Under the pieces are notes generated by a model. It was not told the origin of the DNA. It did no database searches and saw only the letters and a program-made list of their open reading frames with translations. Shown here piece after piece: positions 47,168-56,919 of a stretch of DNA of 64,000 bases. The position numbers were made by a program, and so were the translations under genes. This stretch comes from an uncultured Gammaproteobacteria bacterium. Lineage in GTDB: Bacteria > Pseudomonadota > Gammaproteobacteria > HK1. The stretch's first letter is position 1; each line of letters begins with the position of its first letter. The stretch spans positions 16,059 to 80,058 of the forward strand of contig CAMYJH010000003.1 in the NCBI GenBank assembly GCA_947258715.1, read 5' to 3'.

Positions 47168-49216
47168 CTATCTAATCTTCATCCCAGGCTTTGCGCCGCT
47201 GTCCGGGCTCAACAGCCACAGTTCCTTGCCCCCGGGGCCGGCGCAAAGCACCATGCCCTCGGATGTTCCGAATCGCATCTTGCGCGGTTTCAAGTTGGCG
47301 ACCACGACCGTTAGTCTCCCAACCAGCTCGGAAGGATCGTAAGCGGCCTTGATACCGGCAAAGACGATGCGGCGCGTGCCTCCGAGATCCAGGTCGAGCC
47401 TGAGCAGCTTGTCGGCGCCGTCTACCTCTGCCGCCGCCTCGATACGCGCCACCCGAAGATCGACGATTTCGAATTGGGAAATATCAATCTGTTGAAGTTG
47501 AACGTTATCGGTGTCGGCGGCGATTGACGAGGACATCTGTGCGGACTCCTTCGATGCTTCGATCATGGCGGTCACCTTTTCGACTTCGATCCGGGTAAGG
47601 AGCGGCTCATATGCATTGACGCGACGCTTTACCAGCGGCTGTTCAACGTCCTCCCAACGCAGCGGCCCACAACCCAAAAACTCGCCTGCCTTATCCGCTG
47701 TGCGCGGCAGTATGGGCGCGAGATAGATCATGAGCAGCCGAAACAGGTTGAGACCCATGGTGCACACGGCCTGAACGTCGCCCGCGCTTTGCTCAGATTT
47801 CGCCATTATCCAGGGCTTGCGCTCGTCGATATACTGATTAACGCGGTCGGCGAGCGCCATGATCTCACGAACGGCCTTGCCAAATTCGCGGGCTTCGTAA
47901 CTCGCGCCGATGGTTTCAGCCGCAGCCAACATCTCCGCGTAAAGCTTCGGCTCCGCCAGATCATCCGACAGCTGGCCCTCGAATTTCTTACTGATGAATC
48001 CAGCGCAGCGGGCGGCGATGTTCACGACCTTACCTACCAGATCTGAGTTCACCCGCTTGACGAAATCATCGGCGCTCAAATCCAGATCGTCGATGCCGTC
48101 GCCGAGCTTACAGGCGAAATAGTAGCGGAGATGCTCCGGGTTCAGATGCTCAAGATAGGTGCGCGCCATGATGAACGTGCCTCGGCGCTTCGACATCTTT
48201 TGACCGTTGACGGTGAGAAAGCCGTGGCAATAAACCGCGTCCGGCGTGCGGAAGCCGGCGCCGTGCAGCATCGCCGGCCAGAAAAGGGTATGAAAGTACG
48301 CGATATCTTTACCGATGAAGTGAAACACCTCAGCGTCACCACCGGGCTTCCAGTACGAATCGAAGTCGAGTCCTTCAGTGCGATCGCAAAGATTCTTAAA
48401 GCTCGCCATGTAACCGATGGGCGCATCGAGCCAGACGTAGAAGAATTTACCGGGCTTGTCCGGGATCTCGAAGCCAAAGTAAGGTGCATCCCTAGATATG
48501 TCCCAGTCTTTGAGCCCCACTTTGAACCACTCTTCGAGCTTTTTGGCAATCCCCGGCTGAACCCGTGCCTGCCCGTTCGCGCCCTGATCGCGACCGGACA
48601 CCCAAGCTCGCAGAAAGTCTTCGAAGTCGCCGAGCTGGACGAAATAATGCTCGGATTCCCGCTCTACCGGGGTCGCCCCAGAGATAACGGAGACCGGGTC
48701 GATGAGTTCCGAAGGGCTGTAGGTGCTTCCACAAACCTCGCAGCTGTCGCCGAATTGTTCCGGCGCCTTGCATCTGGGGCAGGTGCCGCGAATGAAGCGG
48801 TCCGGGAGAAACATCTGCTCTTCCGGGTCGAAAGCTTGGCGAATGGTGCGCGTAGCGATGTGCCCGCCTTTTTTCAGCTGCTCGTATATATAGTTTGAGT
48901 AGTACCGATTCTCGGCCGAATGCGTGGTGTGATAGTTGTCAAAGCTTAGCGAGAAGTCTTCGAAATCCCGCTGGTGCTCCCTGCCGATGCGCTCGATCAG
49001 CTGCTGCGGAGAAATGCCTTCCTCCTGTGCCTTGAGCATGATTGGCGTGCCGTGGGCGTCGTCGGCGCAAACGTAGTAGCAAAGGTGGCCTCGGCTGCGC
49101 TGATATCGAACCCAAATATCGGTCTGGATGTACTCCACCAGGTGACCAATATGGATCGGTCCATTGGCGTAAGGCAGTGCGCTTGTAACGAGTATTTTTC
49201 TGGATTTCGGAGACAT
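47168..49216 (-). CDS. metG: Methionyl-tRNA synthetase with C-terminal tRNA-binding domain
   Basis: Class I synthetase of 682 residues. N-terminal [16 protein letters not shown] (HIGH), zinc knuckle with [18 protein letters not shown] (near 145-162), KMSKRRGT in place of KMSKS, an anticodon-binding helical domain, and from about 575 an EMAP-II-like tRNA-binding domain ([25 protein letters not shown]) for dimerisation. It starts at 49216 and is divergent from apbC, as in E. coli (metG/mrp). Confidence 0.97.
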   Translation of the reverse strand: MSPKSRKILVTSALPYANGPIHIGHLVEYIQTDIWVRYQRSRGHLCYYVCADDAHGTPIMLKAQEEGISPQQLIERIGREHQRDFEDFSLSFDNYHTTHSAENRYYSNYIYEQLKKGGHIATRTIRQAFDPEEQMFLPDRFIRGTCPRCKAPEQFGDSCEVCGSTYSPSELIDPVSVISGATPVERESEHYFVQLGDFEDFLRAWVSGRDQGANGQARVQPGIAKKLEEWFKVGLKDWDISRDAPYFGFEIPDKPGKFFYVWLDAPIGYMASFKNLCDRTEGLDFDSYWKPGGDAEVFHFIGKDIAYFHTLFWPAMLHGAGFRTPDAVYCHGFLTVNGQKMSKRRGTFIMARTYLEHLNPEHLRYYFACKLGDGIDDLDLSADDFVKRVNSDLVGKVVNIAARCAGFISKKFEGQLSDDLAEPKLYAEMLAAAETIGASYEAREFGKAVREIMALADRVNQYIDERKPWIMAKSEQSAGDVQAVCTMGLNLFRLLMIYLAPILPRTADKAGEFLGCGPLRWEDVEQPLVKRRVNAYEPLLTRIEVEKVTAMIEASKESAQMSSSIAADTDNVQLQQIDISQFEIVDLRVARIEAAAEVDGADKLLRLDLDLGGTRRIVFAGIKAAYDPSELVGRLTVVVANLKPRKMRFGTSEGMVLCAGPGGKELWLLSPDSGAKPGMKIR

Positions 49217-49400
49217 GCGCCCGGCCCGGCAGACTCGTCCTGGGCAAAATGGGTGCTAATACTAACACGGGCCCTGGCCCGTCGAAGCCCGTTTTTAGCG
49301 GCTTTACGGCGATTAGCGAGGCTTTCGCCAGCGAGTGCAACCTGCCCCTTGATCTGCGATAAGATCGCGCCCTCGTTCAAGCCCTAAACGGAGGATTCCC

Positions 49401-50486
49401 ATGTCAGAGTTGTCTCGATCCCAGGTCGAAACAGCGCTGAAAAATCACCTTGACCCCTATTTAAAGACGGACCTCGTCTCCGCCAAGTGTCTCAGGTCGG
49501 TGGATATCGAGGGCTCCAGGGTGACGCTGAACGTGATTCTCGGGTTTCCCTGCAAGGGCTACGAGGCGCAGCTCAAAAGTGACCTAACCGGACTATTGAA
49601 GGGGCTGGACGACGAGCTCGATGTGTCGGTGAATGTGGATACTAAAATCGCTTCTCACGCGGTGCAAAAAGGCGTCGAGCACTTGAAGAATGTCAAGAAC
49701 ATCATTGCCGTGGCCTCAGGTAAGGGAGGCGTCGGCAAATCCACCGTGGCCGTCAACCTGGCGCTCGCCCTGTCTGCAGAGGGCGCTAAGGTCGGCATGC
49801 TGGACGCCGATATCTACGGCCCCAGCCAGCCTCGCATGCTCGGCATTAGCGGACAGCCGGACTCCAAGGACGGTAAGTCGCTCGAGCCCATGCTGAGCTA
49901 CGGCGTGCAAGCCATGTCCATCGGGTTCCTAATTGATGAAGAAACGCCAATGATCTGGCGCGGCCCGATGGTGACCCAGGCGCTGGAGCAGCTGTTTAAG
50001 GACACCAAGTGGCGGGACCTCGACTATTTGATCATCGACCTGCCGCCTGGCACTGGTGACATCCAGCTCACTCTAGCCCAAAAAGTCCCGGTGAGCGGCG
50101 CGGTAATCGTCACCACGCCGCAGGACATCGCCCTACTCGACGCAAAAAAGGGCTTGAAAATGTTCGAGAAGGTTCAAGTACCGGTGCTGGGAATCGTGGA
50201 AAATATGAGCACTCACGTTTGCACTCAGTGCGGCCACGAAGAGCACATTTTCGGCCAGGGCGGCGGTACCCGCATGGCGGCGCAGCACGATGTAGATCTT
50301 TTAGGGGCACTGCCGCTGGCGCTCGCCATTCGGGAAGACGCCGACGGCGGACAGCCAACGGTGGTAAAGGATCCCGACGGCCAGATCGCTCGCAGCTACC
50401 GGGACATCGCCCGGCGTGTCGCCGCCAAGTTATCGCTACAGACCAAGGACTACAGCCACGCGTTCCCGAAAATCGTCATTCAATAA
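49401..50486 (+). CDS. apbC: Iron-sulfur cluster carrier ATPase ApbC/Mrp
   Basis: P-loop ATPase that carries and delivers 4Fe-4S clusters. The 361 residues have an N-terminal MIP18-like domain (about 1-80), a deviant Walker A GKGGVGKSTVAVNLA near 109-123, and a CTQCGHEE motif near 273-280 whose cysteines hold the bridging cluster. An AGGATTCC ribosome site (GGAGG-like, eight bases ahead) precedes the ATG at 49401. It is divergent from metG. Confidence 0.95.
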   Translation: MSELSRSQVETALKNHLDPYLKTDLVSAKCLRSVDIEGSRVTLNVILGFPCKGYEAQLKSDLTGLLKGLDDELDVSVNVDTKIASHAVQKGVEHLKNVKNIIAVASGKGGVGKSTVAVNLALALSAEGAKVGMLDADIYGPSQPRMLGISGQPDSKDGKSLEPMLSYGVQAMSIGFLIDEETPMIWRGPMVTQALEQLFKDTKWRDLDYLIIDLPPGTGDIQLTLAQKVPVSGAVIVTTPQDIALLDAKKGLKMFEKVQVPVLGIVENMSTHVCTQCGHEEHIFGQGGGTRMAAQHDVDLLGALPLALAIREDADGGQPTVVKDPDGQIARSYRDIARRVAAKLSLQTKDYSHAFPKIVIQ

Positions 50487-50694
50487 TGAGTGGATCGATT
50501 GTTGCCGAATGGAAACGGGGGTATTCGCAATTAATTGTGTGTTGCACCGTATTTCGTCCGTGGAAACAATAGGGCTCGTAGCTTGAGCCGCTAACGTCTA
50601 TTTACTTCTTCAATCGCTGGCTTTCGGGGTTCGATCGCCGCTTATCATTGGCAGCGGACAACACAACGCCCTTAATCTTCGATCGGGACTGAAC

Positions 50695-51261
50695 ATGTCC
50701 ATCAAATCCGACAAGTGGATCCGGCGCATGGTCGCCGAACACGGTCTCATCGAGCCCTTCGAGTCCGACCAGATCCGGGAGGCCGATGGGCGCCGCGTGA
50801 TTTCCTTCGGAACCTCGAGCTACGGCTACGACATTCGTTGCGCAGATGAATTCAAGATTTTCACCAACATCAACTCCGCTATCGTTGATCCCAAAAACTT
50901 CGACAACAACAGCTTCGTGGACCTCAGATCGGACGTGTGCATCATTCCGCCGAACTCTTTCGCGTTGGCCCGTACCGTGGAGTACTTCCGGATTCCACGG
51001 AACGTGCTTACCATCTGCCTGGGCAAATCCACTTACGCGCGGTGCGGGATCATTGTCAACGTGACGCCTCTGGAGCCGGAGTGGGAGGGACACGTCACCC
51101 TCGAATTCTCAAACACCACGCCGTTGCCGGCCAGGATATACGCCAACGAGGGAGTTGCGCAGGTGATTTTTCTGGAGTCCGACGAAGTTTGTGAAACTTC
51201 TTACGCCGACCGGGACGGCAAGTACATGCAGCAGCGGGGTGTGACCCTGCCCAAGACGTGA
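50695..51261 (+). CDS. dcd: dCTP deaminase
   Basis: Deaminates dCTP to dUTP for thymidylate synthesis. Family blocks in the 188 residues: [21 protein letters not shown] at the start, [38 protein letters not shown], and the catalytic-glutamate region [29 protein letters not shown]. An ATG at 50695 follows a 208-base space after apbC. Its stop overlaps the next gene's GTG by four bases. Confidence 0.97.
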   Translation: MSIKSDKWIRRMVAEHGLIEPFESDQIREADGRRVISFGTSSYGYDIRCADEFKIFTNINSAIVDPKNFDNNSFVDLRSDVCIIPPNSFALARTVEYFRIPRNVLTICLGKSTYARCGIIVNVTPLEPEWEGHVTLEFSNTTPLPARIYANEGVAQVIFLESDEVCETSYADRDGKYMQQRGVTLPKT

Positions 51262-51737
51262 GCTTTCAGGATTCCCCAGCGTCGGCCCGAACAGAAACGG
51301 AGCTCTTACCTGCTTCGCCGGGACTCTTAAGACGCCTCGCGATCATGTGCTATGACGGTTTGCTGCTGTTCGCCGTTTTGTTCGCGGCGACGCTCATCAT
51401 ACTTCCCTTTAACCACGGTCAGGCCTTTGCCCCCGACAACGCACTCTACAGCGTATATCTGCTCGTCGTAAGCTTTTTCTATTTCGGCTGGTTCTGGACC
51501 CACGGAGGTCAGACGCTAGGCATGCGAGCATGGGGAGTGCGCCTACTCGGTGGTCGCGCAGTCCGGGTTTCCTGGCGGGAGTCCCTGATCAGGTACCTCG
51601 CCGCGCTGGTCTCCCTGGTTCCATTTGGACTCGGATTTTTCTGGGCGGGCATCGATCATGAAAAACGAGCATGGCACGACCACCTTTCCGGTACTCGGCT
51701 AGTCGTTCAATCCGGCCTTCGAGGAGAAAGCGGCTGA
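51258..51737 (+). CDS. RDD-family membrane protein
   Basis: A 159-residue protein starting at a GTG that overlaps the dcd stop (GTGA). It has an RDD domain with three transmembrane helices (about 32-55, 70-90 and 108-128), the conserved [17 protein letters not shown] loop and the C-terminal [16 protein letters not shown] motif. Function unknown. It converges with lptG, stopping three bases before it. It is distinct from the RDD gene in the ubi operon. Confidence 0.9.
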   Translation: MSFQDSPASARTETELLPASPGLLRRLAIMCYDGLLLFAVLFAATLIILPFNHGQAFAPDNALYSVYLLVVSFFYFGWFWTHGGQTLGMRAWGVRLLGGRAVRVSWRESLIRYLAALVSLVPFGLGFFWAGIDHEKRAWHDHLSGTRLVVQSGLRGESG

Positions 51738-51740
51738 CGT

Positions 51741-52802
51741 TCACAGCTTTCTCATCATCATCATACCGATGGCGAAGAACACGAGCGTCGGCAATACCGC
51801 GCTGAAGAACGGACTCAACCCGTAGACCAAACCGATATCTCCCGAAATCTGGTTGATGATATGGAATGCCATACCAACCATCGAGCCCACCAGAATGCGC
51901 TGCCCTACTCCCGCGGACCTAAGTATGCCAAGCACCAAAGGAAGCGCGAAAAAGATCATGACCACCGTGGCAACGGGATAAACGATTTTCGTCCAGAAGG
52001 CGAGCTCGAATCTAGCGGTGCTGAGTCCGTTCTCGCGCAGATAGTCCATGTAGCGATAAAGGCCAATCGCCGACAGGCTCTCCGGCTTCACCGCCACGAC
52101 GTCCACCAGATCGGGTTTGAACATCGCGTCCCAGACAGCCTGTTCAATCTCGCGGTTCGATACCCGGTGCTCGCGTATATCACTTTGGCGAATGCCTTCC
52201 AGAATCCAGCGGCCGTCCTCGTAGCGGGCCTGACGTGCGTAGGTCGCAACTCGCAGCTGCTTCTCTGCGTCGAACTCGTAAATGTATACCCCTTCTGCGT
52301 GGTTTCCGGGCAGCGCCCGACGAATATTAACGAAACTCGATCCGTCGCGGACCCAAAAGCCATAGTTGGTATTAACGTCGATTCGGCTGCTGATAGCGAC
52401 CGAGCGGCGCTCATGGGCGAGACGTTCGGACAAGGGCGCGATGAATTCTCCAACGAGCATGGAAATGATCGCAAGCCCTAATCCAGCCGCGAGGACGGCG
52501 ACGCTTATCCTGGCGGCGGACAGACCCGATGCCTGCATTACGGTGAGCTCGGAGCTCGAGGACAGCGTCCCGAGACCGACCAGTGTGCCCACCAGGGCAG
52601 CAAACGGAAACAATAGAAACGCTCTTTGCGGAAGCGACAGCAGCATGTACTCGAAGGCGCGGAGAACGGTGTAATCACCCTTCCCTACATCGCCGAGCTC
52701 GTCGGCCAGTGCAACGAAAGTGAATAACGCGAGCAACACGCAAAGAGTCAGCAGTGCGCCCCAAGTAACGTGGGTAGCGAGATAGCGATCGAGGATGGTC
52801 AT
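51741..52802 (-). CDS. lptG: LPS export system permease LptG
   Basis: One of the two inner-membrane subunits (with LptF) that extract lipopolysaccharide. The 353-residue protein from ATG 52802 has an N-terminal helix, a cluster of helices near 35-110 (LLSLPQRAFLLFPFAALVGTLVG), a periplasmic beta-jellyroll domain (about 130-255) and three C-terminal helices. The start MTILDRYLATHV overlaps the lptF stop by four bases; the longer reading to 52907 is antisense-like within lptF and was rejected. Confidence 0.95.
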   Translation of the reverse strand: MTILDRYLATHVTWGALLTLCVLLALFTFVALADELGDVGKGDYTVLRAFEYMLLSLPQRAFLLFPFAALVGTLVGLGTLSSSSELTVMQASGLSAARISVAVLAAGLGLAIISMLVGEFIAPLSERLAHERRSVAISSRIDVNTNYGFWVRDGSSFVNIRRALPGNHAEGVYIYEFDAEKQLRVATYARQARYEDGRWILEGIRQSDIREHRVSNREIEQAVWDAMFKPDLVDVVAVKPESLSAIGLYRYMDYLRENGLSTARFELAFWTKIVYPVATVVMIFFALPLVLGILRSAGVGQRILVGSMVGMAFHIINQISGDIGLVYGLSPFFSAVLPTLVFFAIGMMMMRKL

Positions 52803-53899
52803 CGGGACGCGGCCTTTTTTAGTCTCAGAACCGAGCGCCATCGCGGGAAGTTCTGGATCCAGATCAGGATCAGGGCGATGGACGCCGCGGCCATATGCAC
52901 CGGCCAAATACCGATATAAGGAGTGAGCTCACCCCGCTCGACGAGTAACTGGGCGACGCCGATGGCATTGTTATAGATGAAGAAAACGACCACGGCTGTG
53001 AAGAGCTTGGCGTACTTACCCTGACGCGGGGAGGTTCTTGAAAGCGGAACCGCGAGCATTCCAAGCACCACCACGGACAACGGCAGCGAAAGTCGCCACT
53101 GAAGCTCCGCCAGCTTGGCCGCGCCTCCCGCGGTCAACAGTTCAAAGCTGCTCAGCGACTCAAGCTTGAGGTGGATTGGCCCCCGGTCTGCCTCTTCAAT
53201 TCGCACCGCATGCTTTTCAAATCGCATGATGACGTAATCCGCCGTGCCCGGCTCGCCCGTGTAACGGTAACCGTCTTCAAGCAATATGAATCGGTCGCCG
53301 CTGCCTTCATTTATGGAGAGATAGGCGCGCTCAGCCACGGCGATGTTCTGAGCGCCCTTCTCACGCACCTGCACGAAAACGTTTCGCATCGTGCGTCGGT
53401 CTGGGGACAGCTCTTCGACGTACAAGATTCGTTCACCCCCGCTGAGCTCGCGAAATCGGCCGGGCAAAATACCTGAGATTTCGGCTTCACCGCGGGCCCG
53501 AGCGAGCAGCTTGGCGTGTGCGGACGCCATCTCCGGCGCGGCGTAGACAGAAAGAACGAAGGTTAGCACGGCGACCAGCGCGCTGACCCAGAGTACGCCG
53601 TAGATGATACGCCGAATGCCAATCCCGTTGGCGAGCATGGCGACGATTTCGCTGTCGTTGTACAAGCGCCCGAGTCCGATGAGAATGCCGAAGAATAGCG
53701 CTACCGGAATGAGGACCTCGAGGTTCTGAATCAGCTTCAGCAAAAGAAGCTGAAACAGGAGGTCGGCCGAAATCTGTCCCGCAGCGGCGTCAGACAGGAT
53801 GCTGGCGAAGCGATTGCTCAGGTAAATAAGCAGCAGCACGGCAAGAACGGCCGCAGTGGCTTGAAGAATTTCCCGCAGCAGATAGCGTTGGAGAATCAT
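52799..53899 (-). CDS. lptF: LPS export system permease LptF
   Basis: Partner of LptG in the LptB2FG transporter. 366 residues beginning ILQRYLLREILQATAAVLAVLLLIYLSNRF, six transmembrane helices with a periplasmic jellyroll domain at about 130-270 (ELSGGERILYVEEL). The gene is divergent from pepA across 481 bases. Order lptF-lptG is the same as in enteric bacteria. Confidence 0.96.
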   Translation of the reverse strand: MILQRYLLREILQATAAVLAVLLLIYLSNRFASILSDAAAGQISADLLFQLLLLKLIQNLEVLIPVALFFGILIGLGRLYNDSEIVAMLANGIGIRRIIYGVLWVSALVAVLTFVLSVYAAPEMASAHAKLLARARGEAEISGILPGRFRELSGGERILYVEELSPDRRTMRNVFVQVREKGAQNIAVAERAYLSINEGSGDRFILLEDGYRYTGEPGTADYVIMRFEKHAVRIEEADRGPIHLKLESLSSFELLTAGGAAKLAELQWRLSLPLSVVVLGMLAVPLSRTSPRQGKYAKLFTAVVVFFIYNNAIGVAQLLVERGELTPYIGIWPVHMAAASIALILIWIQNFPRWRSVLRLKKAASR

Positions 53900-54380
53900 G
53901 TTCTAGGGGAAAGCATCGGTTGGCCAAACGCGGTGTAGCTGCCGTGGAGCGGCCCCGAGAGCGCTGCCGGCTCGCGCGCGTTGCTACGCGAGAGCAAACA
54001 GGCAAGTAGGGGCGGCGTTTGCCGGGAGTGGAGCAACGCCATCAATGGACATCTTCCTCCGTGTGCTAATAAACTCGGGATCCTTCGCGTCGGCGTTTTA
54101 CATTGTATTAATGACGTGCGCGGCAATGGTTCCTCAGTGAATGTTACCAGAGATGATCGTATCGAAGGCGACCCCCAGCCGCGCATTCCAGCTTCGGCCG
54201 CACGCGCAGTAGAGCAAGATGGGAATTGCCACCTTTCCTCGGTCCAGCGGACGAGGATCAGGGGGCGGATGGATTCGGAAGCGGCGCCACAGCAGCGACA
54301 TCGACGTCGTTCTTGTAGGAGGCTGCTGTAGCTTGGCCACAAACCGATTCCAGAGTTATTGCTTCCAGGGGTAGTTTTGC
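53900..54380. other. Divergent intergenic region lptF / pepA
   Basis: About 480 bases with no convincing gene. A minus-strand open frame across it (53896-54342) has Ser/Arg/Cys-rich composition without a domain and looks like chance. An AT-rich patch near 54095-54120 is the most likely promoter site but no clean -35/-10 pair was found. It must drive lptFG and pepA-holC-valS. Confidence 0.5.
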
Positions 54381-55898
54381 ATGCAAACCGACTTCACTAC
54401 TCAAAGCGTCACCGATCTCAGCGCCGGCTGTGCGGCGGTGACGGTTTTCGAGGACCGGCAACTCTCGCCTTCGGCAAGGAAAGTGGACCTCGCCTCTTCC
54501 GGCCAACTCAAGAAACTCATCAAAGGCTCATTGCTGGACGGAAAGGCAGGTCAGCAGCTGCTGCTACACGGCATTTCCGGGGTCGAAAGCGACAAAGTAC
54601 TGGTAGTCGGTGCGGGTAAGCGGGACCAGCTCGATGCCGCGTGTTTTGGCCGCATCGTGGATGCCGTTGTGGCTGGCTGCCGGGACAGCGGCGCCGACTC
54701 CGCGGCGGTGTATCTTTCCGAGCTTGCGGTGGCGGAGCGCGACAACGCCTGGAAGGTTCGCCGTGTGGTGGAATCCTTTGCCCAGGCTGTTTACCGCTTC
54801 GACCAGCTGAAGAGCGAGAAATCATCGGACCAACCCGATCGGCTCAAGAAGCTCACCTACGGCATCAAGTCCACCCGCGAACAGGCAAAGGCCCGTCAGG
54901 CGTCCAAAGAAGCGGAAGCAGTGGCGGCGGGCAAGGCGCTGGCTAAAACGCTGGGCGACTTGCCGGGTAACATCTGCACGCCGAGCTATCTAGCGGACCA
55001 GGCGCGGAAGCTTGGGCGCGAGCACAAATCCCTGAGTGTCCGCGTCAGGGGTGAGTCCGAGATGAAGCGATTGGGAATGGGCACACTGCTGTCCGTGGCG
55101 CGTGGCAGCGAGGAACCAGCGAAACTCATTACCCTCGAGTACAACGGCGCAGCGAAGCCGGGAAAGCCTATTACGCTGGTCGGCAAAGGCGTGACCTTCG
55201 ACTCCGGAGGCATATCCATCAAGCCTGCGGCGTCGATGGACGAGATGAAATACGACATGTGCGGCGCAGCCAGCGTGCTAGGCACCATCAAGGCCGTGGC
55301 CGAACTCAAGCTCAAGGTCAACCTAGTAGGAATCATTCCGGCGACGGAGAACTTGCCCGGGGGTAAAGCCAGTAAGCCCGGAGATATCTTCACCAGTATG
55401 TCCGGTCAGAGCGTGGAAGTGCTCAATACCGACGCAGAAGGCCGGCTCATTCTCTGTGATGCACTGACCTTCGCCGCCAAATTCAACCCGGATGTGGTCA
55501 TCGACATCGCCACGCTTACGGGCGCCTGCGTCATCGCGCTAGGCGCCCACGCCAACGGTCTTTGGTCCAATGACGAGAAGCTAGCGCGGGCTCTGCTCCG
55601 GGCCGGTGAGTACACCGGCGACCGCGCCTGGCAGATGCCGCTGTGGAGTGAGTACGAGGAGCAGCTAAAGAGCAACTTCGCGGATATGGCTAACGTCGGC
55701 GGTCGCGAGGCGGGCGCCATTACGGCGGCCAGCTTTCTCTCCAAGTTCAGCCGAGACTACCGCTGGGCGCACTTGGACATCGCCGGAACGGCATGGCGAT
55801 CGGGTAAAAACAAAGGCGCGACCGGCCGACCTGTGTCATTGTTAACCCAATACATTATTGATCGCGCTTCCGGCAATGCACTGAGACGCTCTAAATAG
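54381..55898 (+). CDS. pepA: Leucyl aminopeptidase (M17)
   Basis: Metal-dependent aminopeptidase, in E. coli also an accessory factor in Xer recombination and regulation. Of 505 residues the N-terminal DNA/regulatory domain covers about 1-170; the catalytic domain has VGKGVTFDSGGISIKP (metal lysine and aspartate), MKYDMCGAASV and the NTDAEGRLIL signature (near 348-357). It is first in pepA-holC-(unknown)-valS. Confidence 0.97.
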   Translation: MQTDFTTQSVTDLSAGCAAVTVFEDRQLSPSARKVDLASSGQLKKLIKGSLLDGKAGQQLLLHGISGVESDKVLVVGAGKRDQLDAACFGRIVDAVVAGCRDSGADSAAVYLSELAVAERDNAWKVRRVVESFAQAVYRFDQLKSEKSSDQPDRLKKLTYGIKSTREQAKARQASKEAEAVAAGKALAKTLGDLPGNICTPSYLADQARKLGREHKSLSVRVRGESEMKRLGMGTLLSVARGSEEPAKLITLEYNGAAKPGKPITLVGKGVTFDSGGISIKPAASMDEMKYDMCGAASVLGTIKAVAELKLKVNLVGIIPATENLPGGKASKPGDIFTSMSGQSVEVLNTDAEGRLILCDALTFAAKFNPDVVIDIATLTGACVIALGAHANGLWSNDEKLARALLRAGEYTGDRAWQMPLWSEYEEQLKSNFADMANVGGREAGAITAASFLSKFSRDYRWAHLDIAGTAWRSGKNKGATGRPVSLLTQYIIDRASGNALRRSK

Positions 55899-55930
55899 AA
55901 GCGGTCACACCGAGGCGGGGCCAATTAACG

Positions 55931-56368
55931 ATGGCCAAAGTGGATTTCTACATCTTGAGCAGCGACGATCCGGACGAATCCCTGCGGGTTGCCTGCCGCG
56001 TGGCGGAGAAGGCCTGGCGTCAGGGTAATCGGGTTCGAGTCGAATCCGACAGCATAGACGCGCTCCGGCGACTCGACGACCTCATGTGGACTTTCAAGCA
56101 GGAGAGCTTCCTGGCCCACGAGATAGAGGGGGAGAACGACGACTGGCAGCAGCTGGATCCTGCGCCGGTGGTACTCGGAACCCCTGCGGCCTCCACCGAG
56201 GCGCCCGACGTGCTTATCAACCTGAGCTTGTCGGTACCGAAGATCGCGGAACGCTGCGCTCGAGTCGCCGAGATCATTTCCGCCGATCCCGAATCAAAAG
56301 ATTTGGGGCGCGATCGCTATCGACTGTATCGCGATCGCGGCTTCGATCTCGACACTCATCAGATCTGA
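55931..56368 (+). CDS. holC: DNA polymerase III chi subunit
   Basis: Links the clamp-loader complex to SSB. Family features in 145 residues: KVDFYILSSDDPDESLRVACRVAEKAWRQGN at the start, LDDLMWTFKQESFLAHE and PDVLINLS in the middle. Its small size and position between pepA and valS are as in E. coli. Confidence 0.94.
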   Translation: MAKVDFYILSSDDPDESLRVACRVAEKAWRQGNRVRVESDSIDALRRLDDLMWTFKQESFLAHEIEGENDDWQQLDPAPVVLGTPAASTEAPDVLINLSLSVPKIAERCARVAEIISADPESKDLGRDRYRLYRDRGFDLDTHQI

Positions 56369-56375
56369 CGACAGC

Positions 56376-56834
56376 GTGAGCAGGGATCGAAAAAGAACCG
56401 CAAGTAGAGAGGCCCGCGCGGCGAAAGCGTCGCTCAATGACGCCCTCAACGACCTCGAGCAAATCCTACAGAAACGGAGACCGTCTGCGGACACCGGATC
56501 GAAACCAACTTCGGCAATCTCCTCGGGGCGGCAGTACGACATCCCGCTGCTGCACGACATGGTCATGCCCGGCAGCGGCGTGGCGGATGCACCCCCAGCC
56601 GGCCACGAGCCCCGGGAGCTACCGAAGCCTGGAAGCGCGGAGTATGAGGAAGCCTGCCGACTACTGGTGGCGAGAATAGCGAACGAGATCGAGGTCATCG
56701 TCCAGTCCCGGATCGAGGCGGCGATTCAAAGCGCCACCGACGAGATACGGCAGCAGGTTAAAAATCACATCGAAATAATGCTGCCCGAGATTCTGGACGA
56801 GATGACCCACGAGCGCAGTCGCGACGTCAAGTGA
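56376..56834 (+). CDS. Conserved hypothetical protein between holC and valS
   Basis: A 152-residue protein from a GTG seven bases after the holC stop. It is strongly charged and mostly helical: a basic N-terminus (SRDRKRTASREARAAK), a Pro/Gly-rich stretch near 55-80 containing YDIPLLHDMVMPG, and a C-terminal amphipathic helix (IANEIEVIVQSRIEAAIQSA). The YDIPLLHDMV segment suggests a short linear binding motif. I do not recognise a named family; proteins of this type recur between holC and valS in related bacteria. Confidence 0.75.
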   Translation: MSRDRKRTASREARAAKASLNDALNDLEQILQKRRPSADTGSKPTSAISSGRQYDIPLLHDMVMPGSGVADAPPAGHEPRELPKPGSAEYEEACRLLVARIANEIEVIVQSRIEAAIQSATDEIRQQVKNHIEIMLPEILDEMTHERSRDVK

Positions 56835-56919
56835 ACGATTCAGCCAGCATGAGCACATTGCAAAGGGTGTTGAGAAACAAGACTCATCGACAAGCCGTTA
56901 GGGATAACCGGAGCTGATC

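Noticed and set aside
53896-54342. Minus-strand frame of 148 residues between lptF and pepA
   Set aside because: Ser/Arg/Cys/Leu-rich, overlaps the lptF start, no motif and no ribosome site; it is likely chance in a GC-rich sequence.
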